Below, in pieces: positions 17,543 through 27,604 of a DNA stretch of 64,000 bases; position 1 is the stretch's first letter, and every line of letters starts with the position of its first letter. The notes below the pieces were generated by a model. It saw only the letters and a list, made by a program, of their open reading frames with translations. It did not search any database and was not told the DNA's origin. The DNA comes from Candidatus Kapaibacterium sp. (GTDB taxonomy: Bacteria; Bacteroidota; Ignavibacteria; Kapaibacteriales; UBA2268): NCBI GenBank assembly GCA_023957315.1, contig JAMLHE010000007.1:1-64000 (forward strand). The letters run 5' to 3'. The position numbers and the translations under genes were made by a program.

Positions 17543-19210
17543 ATGAAAAGAAGGGACTTTTTATCCGGTTTTGTAGGAAACGCTACAGTTGCAAGCAAGC
17601 GTTCTGAACAATTTCTCGAAGAACCCAGCGGCGGTTTAGAAAAGTATGAAGGAATTTGGAGCCGAGCCGAAGCAGCGCATTTAGCGAAAAGAACACTTTT
17701 CGGATATAATAAGTCCGATTTGGACACTTTATCTGCTATGAGCATGGAGGATGCAGTTGCCAAATTATTAGAACCTGCTCCTGAACCCGACTTGCCAAAA
17801 TATCCCTTTAAAGACGAATCCGGCATTGCTTATGGTGAAACATGGATAAACACAGGCTACGATCCCATGTTCGATGGAAATAAATTGCAGAGTTTACTTT
17901 CATGGTGGGTTGGGAATATGTTAGCCCAAAACCTTTCAATTACCGAGAAATTGATGTTGTTTTGGCATAACCATTATGTCACAGAATCTTTAATTGTATC
18001 TGATTCAAAAATCATGTACAAATATTTAGAATTAATTCGTAAAAATTCTCTCGGCAATATCCAAACTTTCACCGAAGAAATGACCATTAGTCCTGCGATG
18101 CTGCTATATTTGAACGGAGATACAAACATATTGGGCAGTCCGAATGAAAATTATGCCCGAGAGTTGTTCGAATTATTTACAATCGGCAAGGGACCAAATA
18201 TTGCTCCGGGTGATTACACAACTTATACTGAGGAAGATGTCCTCGAAGCCTCCCGTGTACTAACAGGTTGGCGGGCAAACAAAGCCAATGCTATTGCTTT
18301 TTTCTTACCTAAGAGACATGACGCAGGAATCAAGAAATTTTCTAAAGCATTTGATTTCGCAGAGATTAGCAATGAAGGAGCGAATGAATATAAGACCTTA
18401 ATCTCGATGATTTTTGCCAAATTTGAAACAGCTCTGAATTTAACTCGAGCAATCTACAAATGGTTCGTTTATTATGAAATTTCAGAAGAAACTGAAAAAA
18501 ATGTTATCCAACCATTAGCTAAGCTACTAATCGAAAATAACTATGAAATCAAACCCGTTTTGAAAGCTCTATTTGAAAGTGCACATTTTTACGATATGCA
18601 AAATAGAGCAGTAATGATTAAAAATCCTTTTGATTTTCTTATTGGTATGTATAAAAATTTCGATACTGAATTTCCTGATATTCAAGACTATGAAAAGCGC
18701 CACACGCATTTATTCAATTTTGGATTTTATCAAGCTTTTGTCCAAGGAATGTTCCTCAGTAATCCGCCGAGTGTTGCCGGATGGCCCGCATATCATCAAG
18801 AACCATCATTCTATAGGTCGTGGGCGAGTTCAGTTTCAATTCAGTATCGAACCTTTTTAAGTGATGTTTTTATTTTAAATGGTTTGAAACAAGCAGAATT
18901 CACTCTTCAAGCAGATTTATTTAAAGTGGTAGCAAATTTCAGCCAACCCGAAAAACATCTCGAACTAATTAAAGACGCTCTTAATTTCCTTCTGCCTGAT
19001 GTATTGGCTGAGAATATAATTCAAAATCAAAGTATGATGGATTACTTCTCCGAAGTAGTTTTGCAGACTAATCCCGATTATGAATGGACTTCCTTTTGGT
19101 TGTATATGGTTGATAATCCGGATAACAAGGAAGTTAAGAATGCAATTTTGTATCGGCTCAAATTATTATTTAGAAGTATTTTATCATCAGCTGATTATCA
19201 TTTAATGTAG
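17543..19210 (+). CDS. DUF1800 family exported protein
   Basis: A 555-residue DUF1800 protein. It starts MKRRDFLSGF, a twin-arginine-like signal, and contains the family hallmarks: AAHLAKRTLFG near the start, LFWHNHYVT, NYARELFELFTIGKG and VLEASRVLTGW. Function of the family is unknown; members are always paired with DUF1501, as here (2-base gap). It is exported, probably to the cell surface with its partner. Confidence 0.88.
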   Translation: MKRRDFLSGFVGNATVASKRSEQFLEEPSGGLEKYEGIWSRAEAAHLAKRTLFGYNKSDLDTLSAMSMEDAVAKLLEPAPEPDLPKYPFKDESGIAYGETWINTGYDPMFDGNKLQSLLSWWVGNMLAQNLSITEKLMLFWHNHYVTESLIVSDSKIMYKYLELIRKNSLGNIQTFTEEMTISPAMLLYLNGDTNILGSPNENYARELFELFTIGKGPNIAPGDYTTYTEEDVLEASRVLTGWRANKANAIAFFLPKRHDAGIKKFSKAFDFAEISNEGANEYKTLISMIFAKFETALNLTRAIYKWFVYYEISEETEKNVIQPLAKLLIENNYEIKPVLKALFESAHFYDMQNRAVMIKNPFDFLIGMYKNFDTEFPDIQDYEKRHTHLFNFGFYQAFVQGMFLSNPPSVAGWPAYHQEPSFYRSWASSVSIQYRTFLSDVFILNGLKQAEFTLQADLFKVVANFSQPEKHLELIKDALNFLLPDVLAENIIQNQSMMDYFSEVVLQTNPDYEWTSFWLYMVDNPDNKEVKNAILYRLKLLFRSILSSADYHLM

Positions 19211-19212
19211 GA

Positions 19213-20775
19213 GTGAAAATGAAAAGAAGAGATTTCATCAAAACGAGTTTGGCAGCTTCTACTTTACCTATTATGATAAATGGGATGCCTGTTAATTTGA
19301 TGTCGAGCCCATTTAATGAATTAATGGGATTTTTAGGGCAAGAAAATGACCGAATATTGGTTTTGATTAACCTTGTGGGTGGTAATGATGGGCTTAATAC
19401 CGTAATCCCTATTGATAGATACGACTTACTTTCCAAATTTAGAGGACAAGTAATTATTCCCGAAAAAGATGTTCTCAAAATTAATGACGTAGTAGGCTTG
19501 CACCCATCTTTGCAGGGCTTGAAGAATTTACATGATGACGCCAAATTGGAGATTGTTCAATCAGTTGGCTATCCTAACCCCAATTTTTCACATTTTCGCT
19601 CTACAGATATTTGGACTTCGGCATCGGATTCGGATAAAGTTGTAACAACAGGATGGCTTGGGCGTTATCTTTCGGAATATCATCCCGATTTCCCGGCTAA
19701 TTACCCAAATCAAGATTTCACCGACCCATTGTCAATTACAATTGGCGGTGTGGTTTCGGAGACTTGCCAAGGGCACGTCGCTTCCATGGGAATGGCATTA
19801 ACTCCAAATGGGCAATTCTACGATTTGAATGACATTCCTTATGATAGTGAACTTGATATTCGCGCCGGATTGGAATTGAAATATATCAAATCTATTATCA
19901 GCCAAACCAACAACTATGCAGAAACGCTCAAAGGTGCTTTGGAAAAATCAACAAATTTGGCAGAGTATCCCGACGCTGCACAAAATCAATTATCTGAACA
20001 GCTCAAAACAGTTGCCAGACTTATCGCCGGTGGTCTGAAAACTAAAGTTTATGTTGTAAGTTTGGGCGGTTTTGATACTCACTCAGACCAAGTCCTGAGT
20101 GGAAATCCTCTTTTTGGTCTTCATGCTACTTTATTGCAAAGTGTTGCTGAAGCAGTAGGTGCATTCCAGCAAGATTTGAAACTTCATGGCTTAGAAGATA
20201 GAGTAGTTGGCATGACATTTTCCGAGTTCGGCAGACGAATTCTTGCGAATGCAAGTTTTGGAACTGACCATGGAACGTCGGCGCCAATGTTTTTGTTCGG
20301 TTCGATGGTCAATCCCGTTATACACGGAAGTAATCCATATATACCGGATGAAGTTACCGTCCGAGATAATCTGGATTATCAATTTGATTTCAGGTCTGTG
20401 TATTATTCGTTGCTTATGGATTGGTTTGAAGTTCCGCAAGATAAATTGGAAAAAATCATGCTCGGCAAATTTGATTATATGCAACTAATCAGGTCTTCAT
20501 CGAGTGTTGGGGAATCGAATTTGCCACAAGCCCATTTATCGGTTTATCCAAATCCGGTCGTCAACAGAGCCTTCATCAATCATACTTTCGACGGTACAAG
20601 TGCCGCAAAATGCAGCATTTTGGATTATACAGGCAGATTACTTTTTGAATCGAATATAAATATAATTAACGGAAATGCTATTGAGTTAGATTTATCGCAA
20701 TTCCCAAGTGGAACATACATTGTCAAAATTTCAAATGGTAAAAAATTTGGAACTATTAAATTGATGAAAATTTAA
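19213..20775 (+). CDS. DUF1501 protein with Tat signal and T9SS sorting domain
   Basis: A 520-residue protein. The N-terminus KRRDFIKTSLAAS matches the twin-arginine consensus. The body is a DUF1501 (sulfatase/alkaline-phosphatase-like) domain with VNLVGGNDGLNTVIP, FSHFRSTDIWTS, VVSLGGFDTHSDQ and FSEFGRR. Residues about 445-520 form a type IX secretion C-terminal domain: YPNPV, a beta-rich stretch, then PSGTYIVKI. It should therefore cross the inner membrane by Tat and reach the surface by T9SS. It pairs with the DUF1800 gene. Confidence 0.88.
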   Translation: MKMKRRDFIKTSLAASTLPIMINGMPVNLMSSPFNELMGFLGQENDRILVLINLVGGNDGLNTVIPIDRYDLLSKFRGQVIIPEKDVLKINDVVGLHPSLQGLKNLHDDAKLEIVQSVGYPNPNFSHFRSTDIWTSASDSDKVVTTGWLGRYLSEYHPDFPANYPNQDFTDPLSITIGGVVSETCQGHVASMGMALTPNGQFYDLNDIPYDSELDIRAGLELKYIKSIISQTNNYAETLKGALEKSTNLAEYPDAAQNQLSEQLKTVARLIAGGLKTKVYVVSLGGFDTHSDQVLSGNPLFGLHATLLQSVAEAVGAFQQDLKLHGLEDRVVGMTFSEFGRRILANASFGTDHGTSAPMFLFGSMVNPVIHGSNPYIPDEVTVRDNLDYQFDFRSVYYSLLMDWFEVPQDKLEKIMLGKFDYMQLIRSSSSVGESNLPQAHLSVYPNPVVNRAFINHTFDGTSAAKCSILDYTGRLLFESNINIINGNAIELDLSQFPSGTYIVKISNGKKFGTIKLMKI

Positions 20776-20776
20776 T

Positions 20777-21418
20777 TTACCAATCCGGTTGGTCAATGAA
20801 TTTTTCTAATCCGCTCGGGGTGTAGTTTCCTTCGCGTTTCATCATTTTTTCGATATATTTACCCAAAATATCGAATTCTATGTTAATTTTTTGACCGGGT
20901 TTCAAAGTTCGCAATGTAGTAACATCCCATGTATGCGGGATAACGGAAACCATAAAAGCGGAATTGTTCTCTCTCGCAACTGTCAGACTTACACCTTCAA
21001 TCGCTATCGAGCCGTGAATTACGACGTATTTATAATACTCTCGGGGATATTCGACCCAGACGAGAATTCCGGTTTGCTCTTTTTCGATGGATTTGATATA
21101 TGCAACACAATCCACATGCCCTTGGACTATATGCCCTCCGAGCCTGTCGCCGACAGCGGCAGCACGCTCCAAATTGACTTTGTCGCCATTTTTGAAATGT
21201 CCCAAAGTTGACTTTCGCAAAGTTTCTTCGACTGCTGTTACTTCAAATGTTTTATCGGTCAGAGAAACTACAGTTTGGCAAACTCCATTGATTGAAACTG
21301 AGTCATCAATTTTCAAATCGTCCATAATTTTCTTGGCAGCAATTATGAAATGCTTGCCGCCGCCAATGTTTTTGACCGAATCTATAGTTCCGATTTCTTC
21401 GATTAATCCTGTAAACAT
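20777..21418 (-). CDS. ribE: riboflavin synthase
   Basis: A 213-residue alpha-type riboflavin synthase that dismutates two lumazine molecules to riboflavin. The two homologous barrels are visible: MFTGLIEEIG and INGVCQTV in the first, GGHIVQGHVD and IEGVSLTV in the second. Length is normal. It is the last gene of a minus-strand run, 6 bases after rnr, and converges with the DUF1501 gene with no space for a terminator. Confidence 0.95.
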   Translation of the reverse strand: MFTGLIEEIGTIDSVKNIGGGKHFIIAAKKIMDDLKIDDSVSINGVCQTVVSLTDKTFEVTAVEETLRKSTLGHFKNGDKVNLERAAAVGDRLGGHIVQGHVDCVAYIKSIEKEQTGILVWVEYPREYYKYVVIHGSIAIEGVSLTVARENNSAFMVSVIPHTWDVTTLRTLKPGQKINIEFDILGKYIEKMMKREGNYTPSGLEKFIDQPDW

Positions 21419-21424
21419 GCGTGC

Positions 21425-23554
21425 CTATTCGATACTATCAACATAAGCAAGGTCAATATTTCGTTTATTGATATTGACTTTGATAATTTTCACTCTCACT
21501 CTCATCCCGAGACCAAAGATTTTTTTGGTTCGCTTGCCGACTAATCTATATCTCGCTTCTTCAAAAACGTAGTAATCATCGTTAATATCACGAATATGAA
21601 GCAATCCTTCTGCCCATATATCATCCATTTGGACAAATAATCCAAATCCGGTGACACCCGTTATTGTACCGTTAAATGAACTTCCGATATGCTTTTCGGA
21701 CATTACGGCATGAGTCAATTTGATTGACGCGCGTTCAGCTTCCATAGCGGTTCTTTCGGTGCTTGAAGTATGAAATCCGCAATCTTTGACAAACATTTTC
21801 AGAAAAACTAATCTGTCGGGAGACGGTTTGCCTTTTGCATATTCCTTAAGTAACCTATGAACGATTAAATCGGGATAACGCCTAATAGGTGATGTGAAAT
21901 GCGAATAATCCGTAAATCCGAGTCCGTAGTGACCAACATTTTTATCAGTATAAATCGCTTTTGCCATAGAGCGTATCAAAACTTGGTTCACAACTCGTTC
22001 TTCGGGCTTGCCATCGAAACTTTCCAGAATTTTATTGATATCCGAAGATGTAATTTTCTTCTTTTTGGTTTTGTGACCCAAAGAAGCTATGAATTCCAAA
22101 ACTTCGGTGATTCGTTTCGGGTCCGGTTCTTCATGAACTCGGTACAAAAACGGCAATTCCATGTAATATTCTTTACGCAATTTTTTGATATGCAGCGTTA
22201 CTGTTTGATTTGCCAGTAGCATACATTCCTCGACAAGCGAAGTCGCTTTTGTTGTCTTTTTGAGCAAAACTTCGACCGGTTGCTTGTTTTCGTCGAGAAT
22301 GAATTTGAATTCGGTAGTATCGAAATTGATTCCACCGTTACGGAACCTGTTATACTTGAGCCTTTCGGCTAAATCATGAAGTAGCAATATCAATTGTGCA
22401 TTATCACCATTTTTGGATTCGATAATATCCAATACTTCATCGTAGTTGTAGCGTCTCTTGCTTTTGATAATTGATTCCGCAATTTCGTAATCAACTACAT
22501 TGCCCTTCATATCAATTTCCATAAAAACCGAAAATGTAAGGCGAGGGACATTTGGATTCAGAGAGCAAATTTCATTCGATAATAATTCGGGTAACATAGG
22601 GACCACTCTATCCACAAGATAAACACTATTGCCGCGATAACGTGCTTCAATATCAGTTTCGCTATTTTCCGGGACATAATGGCTAACGTCGGCAATATGC
22701 ACTCCAAGCTTGTAGTTGCCGTTTGGGAGCATATCTAATGACAATGCGTCGTCAAAATCTTTTGCATCGAATGGGTCAATTGTTATAATCAGCTTATTTC
22801 GCAAATCCATTCTGCCGGGTGGTTTTCGTTTAATATCCGGGACTACAGCCGCAAGTTCTTTCATTACGCCATCGGGAAATTCCGTGGGCAATTCAAATTC
22901 GCGAATTATAGAATCAAATTCTACAACCGGAACGCCCGATTTGCCGATGATTTCTTTTACTTCGGCGGTTGGAGACTGAAGTGGGTCATCCCAATGCAAA
23001 AGGCTTGTTTTGACTTTATCGCCGAGTTTTGCACCTTTGAGTTTTGTTTCCGGAATCAGAAAATCAACATAATAATGTGCTTCGTCAGGTATGAGGAAGT
23101 AGTAGTAGCCGTTATAATCTATCGTTCCGACGATTGCTGTTTTATTTCGTTCGATAATTTTTGTGACTTCACCGCGAGCTTTTTTGCCCTTTTTTTGTGC
23201 ATGAAGTTGCACTACAACTGTATCGCCGTGAAGCGCTGTGTTCAAATTTCGAGTTTGAATGCTGACTTTCGGTGCAAATGATAGTTGTGTCTCAATAACT
23301 CCCTTATCATTTTCAATTCTAATGGTACCTGTAATCGTCGAGTCGGAATCATTTTGCTTGAAAATATATCTGCGTTTAGCGGTCTTTTCGATTACACCTG
23401 TTCCGATAAGATGCTCGAGAGAACTTTGCAATATAGCATAATCTTCAGTATCAGATTTGATACCGAGTGATTTTGAAATATCCAAAAGCCTCAATGGAAC
23501 TTCAGAATTTAGAATCAAATCGAGAAGTTGAGTTGTTAATTTTTCGCGTTTCAT
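21425..23554 (-). CDS. rnr: ribonuclease R
   Basis: A 709-residue 3'-5' exoribonuclease of the RNB family. It has an N-terminal winged-helix region and cold-shock domains. The RNB catalytic core contains DPFDAKDFDDALS, carrying the metal-binding Asp residues. The HYGLGFTDYSHFTSPIRRYPDL signature and a C-terminal S1 domain follow (GTITGVTGFGLFVQMDDIWAEG). It degrades structured RNA. It is slightly shorter than the E. coli enzyme but complete, and co-transcribed with ribE. Confidence 0.95.
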   Translation of the reverse strand: MKREKLTTQLLDLILNSEVPLRLLDISKSLGIKSDTEDYAILQSSLEHLIGTGVIEKTAKRRYIFKQNDSDSTITGTIRIENDKGVIETQLSFAPKVSIQTRNLNTALHGDTVVVQLHAQKKGKKARGEVTKIIERNKTAIVGTIDYNGYYYFLIPDEAHYYVDFLIPETKLKGAKLGDKVKTSLLHWDDPLQSPTAEVKEIIGKSGVPVVEFDSIIREFELPTEFPDGVMKELAAVVPDIKRKPPGRMDLRNKLIITIDPFDAKDFDDALSLDMLPNGNYKLGVHIADVSHYVPENSETDIEARYRGNSVYLVDRVVPMLPELLSNEICSLNPNVPRLTFSVFMEIDMKGNVVDYEIAESIIKSKRRYNYDEVLDIIESKNGDNAQLILLLHDLAERLKYNRFRNGGINFDTTEFKFILDENKQPVEVLLKKTTKATSLVEECMLLANQTVTLHIKKLRKEYYMELPFLYRVHEEPDPKRITEVLEFIASLGHKTKKKKITSSDINKILESFDGKPEERVVNQVLIRSMAKAIYTDKNVGHYGLGFTDYSHFTSPIRRYPDLIVHRLLKEYAKGKPSPDRLVFLKMFVKDCGFHTSSTERTAMEAERASIKLTHAVMSEKHIGSSFNGTITGVTGFGLFVQMDDIWAEGLLHIRDINDDYYVFEEARYRLVGKRTKKIFGLGMRVRVKIIKVNINKRNIDLAYVDSIE

Positions 23555-23569
23555 ATACGTTTAAGGGAA

Positions 23570-25948
23570 TTAGTAAAACAAGTGCACATTATTAGTACGT
23601 TCGAGAGCTTTGTTTAATGCACTACCTGCGTTATTGATAAACGATGATATATCGTGGTCGGAGCTTGATAGCCCTGCAATACCTATGCTTAAAGTAACGC
23701 TAAATTTGCTTCCGTCAACGTTCAATACCGTGTTTGCGATTTCTGCTCTGGCACGTTCAGCAATTAATTTGACTTGATTTGATTCTTTGGCAACGAAAAG
23801 TACACCATAAGTTGACTCATCAATATGTCCGAATTTTTCATAATGTTTGAGATATTTCTTCACTTTTTCAATTACCATCATTTGAGCGAATTCGTAGCGG
23901 TCCCAATGTTTTTCGGGGTCGAGCGCTGCATATCGGTCAATTTTAAATATACATAATGTCAAATCTGTGTTCATATCTCGGCTTCTGTCCATTTCTTCTT
24001 CAATTCGCTTATAAAACGCCGTAGGGTTGAGCAAACCTGATTCATTGTTTAGCAGTTGCGAACTATTCAGGCTTTCCATTAGGTGCATTCGTTCGATAGC
24101 ATTTCCGGCATGAATCCCCAAAATTTCCAAGATAGTTATATCGAAATCTGATAAATTGTTAGGTGACACATTTTCAACAAACATTGCTCCATAGACGCCG
24201 GTTGCTGAACGAAGCGGAATACTGATAAATTCGCCCGATTCCAATTTTGGTTCAAACTTTGTATGCCTGACACCGCGAATATCTTTTGCAGTATGTCTGG
24301 AAGTTTTGCAAGAGGTAATTGTATTGCCCACGATTGAATCTTCGAATGTTATTTCCTGACCTGCGGAATAGTTGAAAGCCGATTTGACTGCTTTAAGTTC
24401 CCAAATTTGCTTTTCGGAATTGAAACCTATTACGCCTGTGGTTTGATAATCAAATAATCTCGATACCGAATCAACAATAATTTCAGCCAAATTTTCTGTA
24501 CCGTCTTTGCTCGAAGTAGCAATATAATTGAACAAATTGACTGCTTCCAAGGTTTTCGATGCTTGCAATAAATCATATTTTTGCGTATAGCTTTTGACAA
24601 GTGCAGAAATTAGCTTGGTAAAATGCCCCAAGAATGCAACTGTTGACGAGCTGTAAGCATCGTTTGAAGAGGAATCGGCACAAAGAACACCAACAGGATG
24701 CTCGCCCCAAAACACAGGCACACCAACAAAGGACATCATCTGAGAATATTGGTTGTAATAAGGAATCAAATCAAGTTCGGCAGATGGATTAATATCAGTC
24801 AATATTTCAGGCTTTGCATTTTCCAAGATTTGGCTCAATATATCGGATGAAATCGGAATCCGTTTTTTACCTGAAAGTAATTCCGGTTTATTAGTAGCAA
24901 AAGCTTCCAAAATAAATTCGTTGTTATCGTAATCGGCAAGCAAAAACAAAGCTGTACGCGAATCGGTTATTGAGCGTATTATTATTAAAATTCGAGACAA
25001 AAAGTATTCAAATTCTTTGCGAGGCTCATCCCCGAGTATTTGGTCTGTTTCAGTAAATACCGAAATTGGTATGTCAATTTTCTTCTCTGTGAATCTTTTC
25101 GGCTCTTGATTAGTTGGTATCTTGGGTTGCTCTTCGATAACTTTTTCATGTGTCTCAACCGGTCCGGCAAGCTCTTCAACTATTGGCTCTATATCTTGAA
25201 CATCATAAATTTCCTCAAGTTCATCGTACTCCTCACTTGTCATTGTTTTTTTAGCTTCCGGTTCATTTTCATCTTGATGAATTTGTTCATTTTCATCTTG
25301 ATGAATTTGTTCATTTTCATCGTAATGTTCAATCTCTTCAGCAATATTTGTATATGTGTTTTCAGAATTTATTTTGTCTTTAATCAATATCTTTTCTTCT
25401 AATTCAGTATTTTTTGCCATTTCTTCGGGAGTTGTCGAAACCGCAGTATGAGTACGTTTTGTAATACCTACAATACGCATACCGGAAGTGCTTTCGTTAT
25501 ACGAAAATCCCGAAGAGCGAGTATCAGCTGCATATGATTTTGATGCGACTTTGGAGTTCTCTCGATTTGATTTCTCTTTAGTTTTATCAGTTTCAGAATC
25601 GAATTTCATGTAGGCTTTTTCAGCCATCGGGAATTCATCGTCTTTGCCAAATGATTCCTCAAAATTTTCTACCGTACGCCGAGTACCGGTATAATCTTTT
25701 GTTGTAGTTACCTCAAAATCGTGTCCCTCTGAGGCTTTTGGAAATGGATTTCGGACAACATCAGAATTACGTTGCGAAATCAGCATGAATAACGCTACCG
25801 CACCGAGTACTGCCACACTGACGCCGATAAGTCGCACTGCACTGTCCTCGAAAAAAATTGCTATCACCAAACCGATTAGAACTACAATTACAGGTATTAC
25901 ATCAATCGGCGAAATAATTTCCTTAAAATTGGACTTTCTCTTGCTCAT
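23570..25948 (-). CDS. membrane GAF protein with degenerate GGDEF domain
   Basis: A 792-residue protein with two membrane helices near the N-terminus (about residues 15-33 and 37-57). A long acidic linker follows, then two GAF-like regions (around 320-450 and 475-620) and a C-terminal GGDEF-like domain. The signature position reads GHIDES instead of GGDEF, so diguanylate cyclase activity is unlikely. The linker contains a tandem 8-residue repeat (ENEQIHQD) encoded by a 24-base direct repeat. A sensory scaffold or inactive c-di-GMP-related protein is inferred. Confidence 0.7.
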   Translation of the reverse strand: MSKRKSNFKEIISPIDVIPVIVVLIGLVIAIFFEDSAVRLIGVSVAVLGAVALFMLISQRNSDVVRNPFPKASEGHDFEVTTTKDYTGTRRTVENFEESFGKDDEFPMAEKAYMKFDSETDKTKEKSNRENSKVASKSYAADTRSSGFSYNESTSGMRIVGITKRTHTAVSTTPEEMAKNTELEEKILIKDKINSENTYTNIAEEIEHYDENEQIHQDENEQIHQDENEPEAKKTMTSEEYDELEEIYDVQDIEPIVEELAGPVETHEKVIEEQPKIPTNQEPKRFTEKKIDIPISVFTETDQILGDEPRKEFEYFLSRILIIIRSITDSRTALFLLADYDNNEFILEAFATNKPELLSGKKRIPISSDILSQILENAKPEILTDINPSAELDLIPYYNQYSQMMSFVGVPVFWGEHPVGVLCADSSSNDAYSSSTVAFLGHFTKLISALVKSYTQKYDLLQASKTLEAVNLFNYIATSSKDGTENLAEIIVDSVSRLFDYQTTGVIGFNSEKQIWELKAVKSAFNYSAGQEITFEDSIVGNTITSCKTSRHTAKDIRGVRHTKFEPKLESGEFISIPLRSATGVYGAMFVENVSPNNLSDFDITILEILGIHAGNAIERMHLMESLNSSQLLNNESGLLNPTAFYKRIEEEMDRSRDMNTDLTLCIFKIDRYAALDPEKHWDRYEFAQMMVIEKVKKYLKHYEKFGHIDESTYGVLFVAKESNQVKLIAERARAEIANTVLNVDGSKFSVTLSIGIAGLSSSDHDISSFINNAGSALNKALERTNNVHLFY
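25262..25321. repeat. 24-base tandem repeat, 2.5 copies
   Basis: Identical 24-base units at 25262-25285 and 25286-25309 are followed by a half unit to 25321. They lie in frame inside the GAF/GGDEF-like gene and encode a duplicated acidic octapeptide. Unit number may vary between strains by slippage without breaking the frame. Confidence 0.85.
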
Positions 25949-26075
25949 TTTATTATCATAAATGTATTAGAAATTGCAAACCCCCTGAAAAAAAAATATG
26001 ATATGATAAAATATACCATACCATATTCTCTAAGATAAGCAATTTTTGCCAAATAGCAAAAACATGTTTAAAGGT

Positions 26076-27047
26076 TTACCACATATACATATTTTCTAAT
26101 TTCCAATGTCTTGTAGTTTCGATTGTTTGCTTAAAATCTTCAGACAATAGCGGATAGGTAAAATCCAACTTATAAACAGCCTTGAATTCATTTACTGTTC
26201 CGCGTGGATGAAGCATCATTGTATAATTGGCAGTTCCTGTGACGTCTGATAGTTTCAATAATCTCAATATATCGAACATGCGGACATTTGAAGCTTGTGG
26301 AGTGAATTTTTCAGATTGACCTACTATTACATAATTCTTAGGTGTAATTTGTGAAAGAGTAAATTTTGCCGAATCAATAAATTGGGAATTTTCAATCGAG
26401 ACAGTAAATGCCTTTGTCCATGATGTATCCTTAGCTGCTTTGAACGTAGGAGGTATTGATTTTACAATATCGAAATAATTATTCAGAATGCCATCCGATA
26501 AGCCGATAAGCCAAGTATTTTTGACTAAGGAATCGCTGGGACCTGTTTTTGGGTTTGTCAGATATTCTCTTTGTGCTTCCAATCTATCTCCCTCGACATT
26601 CACTATTTCATTGTAGGGAGAATAAGTAATCTTATATGTCATCCCTAAAGGAATTGAAGCGATTTTGTAATCATCAATTCCGGGCATTCTCATATCATCG
26701 GCTTGAGAATTGAAAACAATTGTTGTATCTCCGTCCGAAAACTTGTATTCCAATGAATCTACTGAAACTTCAATTTGGTTGAACCCATCTTTTGATGCTT
26801 CATTCGGCGCTCTCAAACCAAAGTGATATGTCAATTCTCTGTCGAATTTCTTGGATGTGCCGTCACTAAAATTTCGAGTGATTTTCGAAATCTCAGTAAA
26901 TGTATAGGTGTGATGCACATTGACAGGAAAATTCACCCTAACTGTATATGTCATTGGTTCTGTTCCGGGGCTTGCTTTTTCCTGAGAATATAAACTTTCA
27001 GAGCCAATCAGAACAGTCAAAATTAAAATGGCAAAAAATACTTTCAT
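26076..27047 (-). CDS. secreted protein, unknown function
   Basis: A 323-residue protein with a signal peptide (residues 1-21, ending YSQ). The rest is predominantly beta-strand-like: YTVRVNFPVNVHHTYTFTEIS, a central GMTYKITYSPYNEIVNVEG and a C-terminal TANYTMMLHP. The pattern recalls periplasmic or surface DUF6263-like proteins, but I cannot assign it firmly. It is co-transcribed 3 bases after a Nudix gene. Confidence 0.55.
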   Translation of the reverse strand: MKVFFAILILTVLIGSESLYSQEKASPGTEPMTYTVRVNFPVNVHHTYTFTEISKITRNFSDGTSKKFDRELTYHFGLRAPNEASKDGFNQIEVSVDSLEYKFSDGDTTIVFNSQADDMRMPGIDDYKIASIPLGMTYKITYSPYNEIVNVEGDRLEAQREYLTNPKTGPSDSLVKNTWLIGLSDGILNNYFDIVKSIPPTFKAAKDTSWTKAFTVSIENSQFIDSAKFTLSQITPKNYVIVGQSEKFTPQASNVRMFDILRLLKLSDVTGTANYTMMLHPRGTVNEFKAVYKLDFTYPLLSEDFKQTIETTRHWKLENMYMW

Positions 27048-27050
27048 TTC

Positions 27051-27584
27051 CTAAACTCCTTTGATACACAATTTATATAAACTCCATGCAGCAAGTGTCA
27101 TTCCATCCCACAACTCGCCACTCTTGATTAACGAATCAATCTCAATTTCGTTAAATTTCAAAATCGAGAATTCCTCTCCGGCATCCGGTTGATTATCTTC
27201 AAAACTCAACTCTTCAGCAAAAAACACATGACAAATTTCGTTTGTCACCCCATTTAAAGGATTAAACTCGCCAATTTTTTTAATCGAACCTGCGATTAAT
27301 CCGGCTTCTTCCTTTAGTTCACATTTGGCATTATCTTCAATACTGTTGGCTGATTTGATTCCACCACCAGGGAATTCTATGCTGAATCTGCTGTTTAGAT
27401 AACGAAATTGCTTGACAAGGACAAAATTCCCATCCTTTAATCGTGGAATTACAAATACAGAGCCGGGTGTTTCAATAAAAAAGTAATCGCCGACTTCGTT
27501 ATTTGGCATTCGGTATTCATTTTTCCGATAAACCCAATATGGGTTTGCGTGGATTATTTCTTGCTTTATCGTATCAAATTTCAT
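27051..27584 (-). CDS. Nudix hydrolase
   Basis: A 177-residue ADP-ribose-pyrophosphatase-like Nudix protein. The Nudix box is recognisable as PGGGIKSAN...CELKEEAGL. Two consensus positions differ: the first Glu is Asn and the conserved Arg of REXXEE is Cys. The metal-binding EEAG core is intact, so hydrolysis of a nucleoside diphosphate derivative remains plausible, with altered catalysis possible. It sits between ndk (20 bases) and the secreted protein gene. Confidence 0.8.
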   Translation of the reverse strand: MKFDTIKQEIIHANPYWVYRKNEYRMPNNEVGDYFFIETPGSVFVIPRLKDGNFVLVKQFRYLNSRFSIEFPGGGIKSANSIEDNAKCELKEEAGLIAGSIKKIGEFNPLNGVTNEICHVFFAEELSFEDNQPDAGEEFSILKFNEIEIDSLIKSGELWDGMTLAAWSLYKLCIKGV

Positions 27585-27604
27585 CTTTTTCCCACTGGAA
27601 TTTA

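Noticed and set aside
26043-26062. TTTTTGC/GCAAAAA hairpin as a terminator
   Set aside because: Weak AT stem with no T-run after it on the minus strand; probably chance in AT-rich DNA.
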